From Elusimicrobia bacterium RBG_16_66_12 (GTDB taxonomy: Bacteria > Elusimicrobiota > Elusimicrobia > UBA1565 > UBA9628), in assembly GCA_001800005.1 (NCBI GenBank), contig MGUL01000186.1:53054-59567 (forward strand): 6,514 bases of DNA, read 5' to 3'. The translations under genes were made by a program, and so were the position numbers. Below, piece by piece: positions 5,633-6,514 of this stretch (its first letter is position 1; the number at the start of each line of letters is the position of its first letter). The notes under the pieces were generated by a model. It searched no databases. It was not told where the DNA came from and worked only from the letters and a program-made list of their open reading frames with translations.

Positions 5633-6514
5633 CTCGGCGGCCCTCCAGCCGCGGCCACCGCGGCTTCCCGAGGCGGAACGGCGAACCTTTTGATGATGGC
5701 GTTCGCCATGCGCGACATGAACGCCAGGCCCCCGCGGAATCCGAGGAAAGGTTCATCGTGGAAAAAATGAGTGTAATAAGACGGATATCCCCACTCGATC
5801 CAGGGAACCCCCGCGTCCAGCCCTGGGAGGATATTGCTGTTGGCGATCACGAGATCGAGGCTCTCCGGCCCGGCGCCCTCGGTCGCCGGCACCAGTTCGC
5901 CGCCGACCTCCGCGATGAGCCCCGCCAGGGACGCTTCGTAGCGAGGGTCCCCGACGTAGAGGAACCGTCGCCCAAGGAACGCCTGCGGGACCAGCCACTC
6001 GAGCCGCGGCACGATCTCCTTCAATTCCTCCGCGATGAACTTCTCCGCCTCGCGCCGCCGGTCGAGGGCGGCGGCGATCTGCTCGATCCAACGTCGAGTC
6101 CCGCTCAGGCCGAAGGGGAGGTCCGTCTCGATGAGGCGGGCCCCAAGACGCCGTGCCAATGTCCTCGCCGCCGCTCGTCCGTGGGGAAGAGAGATGATCG
6201 TCGAAGCATGCCGGGCTTCCCGGAGATCCTCGTAAGGACGGCCGGAAAGCCAGACCGAGACGGGCTCGGCGCCGACGGCGCGGAGGATGCGTTCGATTTC
6301 CGCGACGTTGCCTCGATGATCGCCTTCGGTCCGATCCATGAAGTAGCCGACGACGGCGACGTTGCCGTCCTGCGTCCGGGCGTCCGAGATGTCCATGCCC
6401 TCGGCCAGCGCCTGCAGGACCGACTCGTAGCCCCTGAGCCAATCGACGCCCATGGATCGCATCGGAAGCGTGAAGACGGGCTTGCCCAGGCCCGGGGCCG
6501 TCTCCCGGACGAGC
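5629..6514 (-). CDS. Nitrogenase component-1-like protein (NifDKEN/BchNB/CfbD superfamily), 5' end cut by window edge
   Basis: Seen: the frame is open from the right edge to a TGA at 5629-5631, giving about 294 residues. An ATG at 6460-6462 exists, but the 17 codons above it have no stop and read like family sequence (GLGKPVFTLPM), so the real start lies beyond the window. An inter-domain stretch AVVGYFMDRTEGDHRGN is followed by EIERILRAVGAEP, the usual start of a component-1 Rossmann domain. Near the end, EWGYPSYYTHFFHDEPFLGF then RGGLAFMSRMANAI matches the family's C-terminal Gf/yP...p-GfrGal-ri.N signature. Family knowledge: these proteins are usually 420-530 residues and form a heterodimer or heterotetramer that receives electrons from a NifH-like ATPase. 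Odd: no cysteine occurs in the visible part; P-cluster ligands, if any, would be in the missing N-terminus. The tail is Ala/Gly/Pro-rich. It heads the radical SAM run and overlaps the next gene by 4 nt. Superfamily membership is well supported; subunit type and substrate are not. Confidence 0.85.
   Translation of the reverse strand, partial: LVRETAPGLGKPVFTLPMRSMGVDWLRGYESVLQALAEGMDISDARTQDGNVAVVGYFMDRTEGDHRGNVAEIERILRAVGAEPVSVWLSGRPYEDLREARHASTIISLPHGRAAARTLARRLGARLIETDLPFGLSGTRRWIEQIAAALDRRREAEKFIAEELKEIVPRLEWLVPQAFLGRRFLYVGDPRYEASLAGLIAEVGGELVPATEGAGPESLDLVIANSNILPGLDAGVPWIEWGYPSYYTHFFHDEPFLGFRGGLAFMSRMANAIIKRFAVPPREAAVAAAGGPPR
5641..5646 (-). promoter_or_regulatory. Shine-Dalgarno for the GTG-started radical SAM gene at 5632
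   Basis: On the minus strand GGAGGG lies 8 nt before the GTG at 5630-5632, inside the 3' end of the nitrogenase-like gene. It supports GTG as the start and the GTGA stop/start overlap as a translationally coupled junction. Confidence 0.6.

Noticed and set aside
4385..5770. 461-codon open frame on the plus strand
   Set aside because: It lies opposite conserved radical SAM and nitrogenase-like genes, spans several of their junctions, shows no recognisable motif and is rich in R/A/P/G/E as expected from GC-rich antisense frames.
5753..6442. 229-codon minus-strand frame overlapping the nitrogenase-like gene
   Set aside because: It is a +1-shifted shadow of the component-1 gene, Arg/Gly/Pro-rich and without motifs.
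1..6514. NifB or another standard nif cofactor-assembly gene
   Set aside because: None of the six radical SAM proteins shows NifB features that I can recognise, and no NifH, NifX or NafY-like protein is present, so a normal Mo-nitrogenase cluster is not supported within the window.

Overview
The window is a single, tightly packed run of seven genes, all read from the minus strand, so gene order runs from high to low coordinates. The first gene (6514 to 5629) is cut by the right edge. It is the C-terminal two thirds of a nitrogenase component-1-like protein, of the superfamily that holds NifD/NifK/NifE/NifN, BchN/BchB, BchY/BchZ and CfbD. It is followed, almost without a gap, by six genes that each carry the radical SAM CxxxCxxC cluster motif: 5632-4676, 4672-3410 (HemN/HemW-like), 3420-2329, 2366-1419, 1467-493, and a last one (503 to 1) cut by the left edge.

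The genes are joined by a GTGA overlap, a 3-nt gap and overlaps of 11, 38, 7 or 49 (start uncertain) and 11 nt. I see no room for an internal promoter, no terminator and no RNA gene, so this looks like the middle of one long operon whose two ends lie outside the window. The plus strand holds only long GC-driven shadow frames.

The six radical SAM proteins fall into three kinds. Genes 5632-4676, 1467-493 and 503-1 look like paralogues of one subfamily, with similar core motifs. The two complete ones share a C-terminal motif C-x2-C-x5-C-x-G-V-x3-Y that could hold an auxiliary Fe-S cluster. Genes 3420-2329 and 2366-1419 form a second pair with FGGEPLLNR/YGGEPLLNR and SPASM-like C-termini; the cysteines are kept in the second and lost in the first. 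Gene 4672-3410 is a HemN/HemW-type protein.

A nitrogenase-like reductase next to several radical SAM enzymes suggests a pathway that builds or reduces a cofactor or tetrapyrrole-like small molecule. This is inference: the substrate cannot be read from the sequence. The visible part of the component-1 protein has no cysteine at all, so it has no equivalent of the NifD cofactor-ligand cysteine, which argues against an ordinary Mo-nitrogenase subunit. An ATPase/reductase partner (NifH/BchL/CfbC-like) and the second component-1 subunit would be expected just beyond the right edge.

The organism is a bacterium with a GC-rich genome. Hand counts of single 60-base lines give 72-82% GC in the gene at 493-1467, but about 50% in parts of the gene at 2329-3420. 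From memory, which I cannot check here, nitrogenase paralogues accompanied by a suite of radical SAM proteins have been described in groundwater Elusimicrobiota. The layout fits that description, but the taxon cannot be proved from this window.
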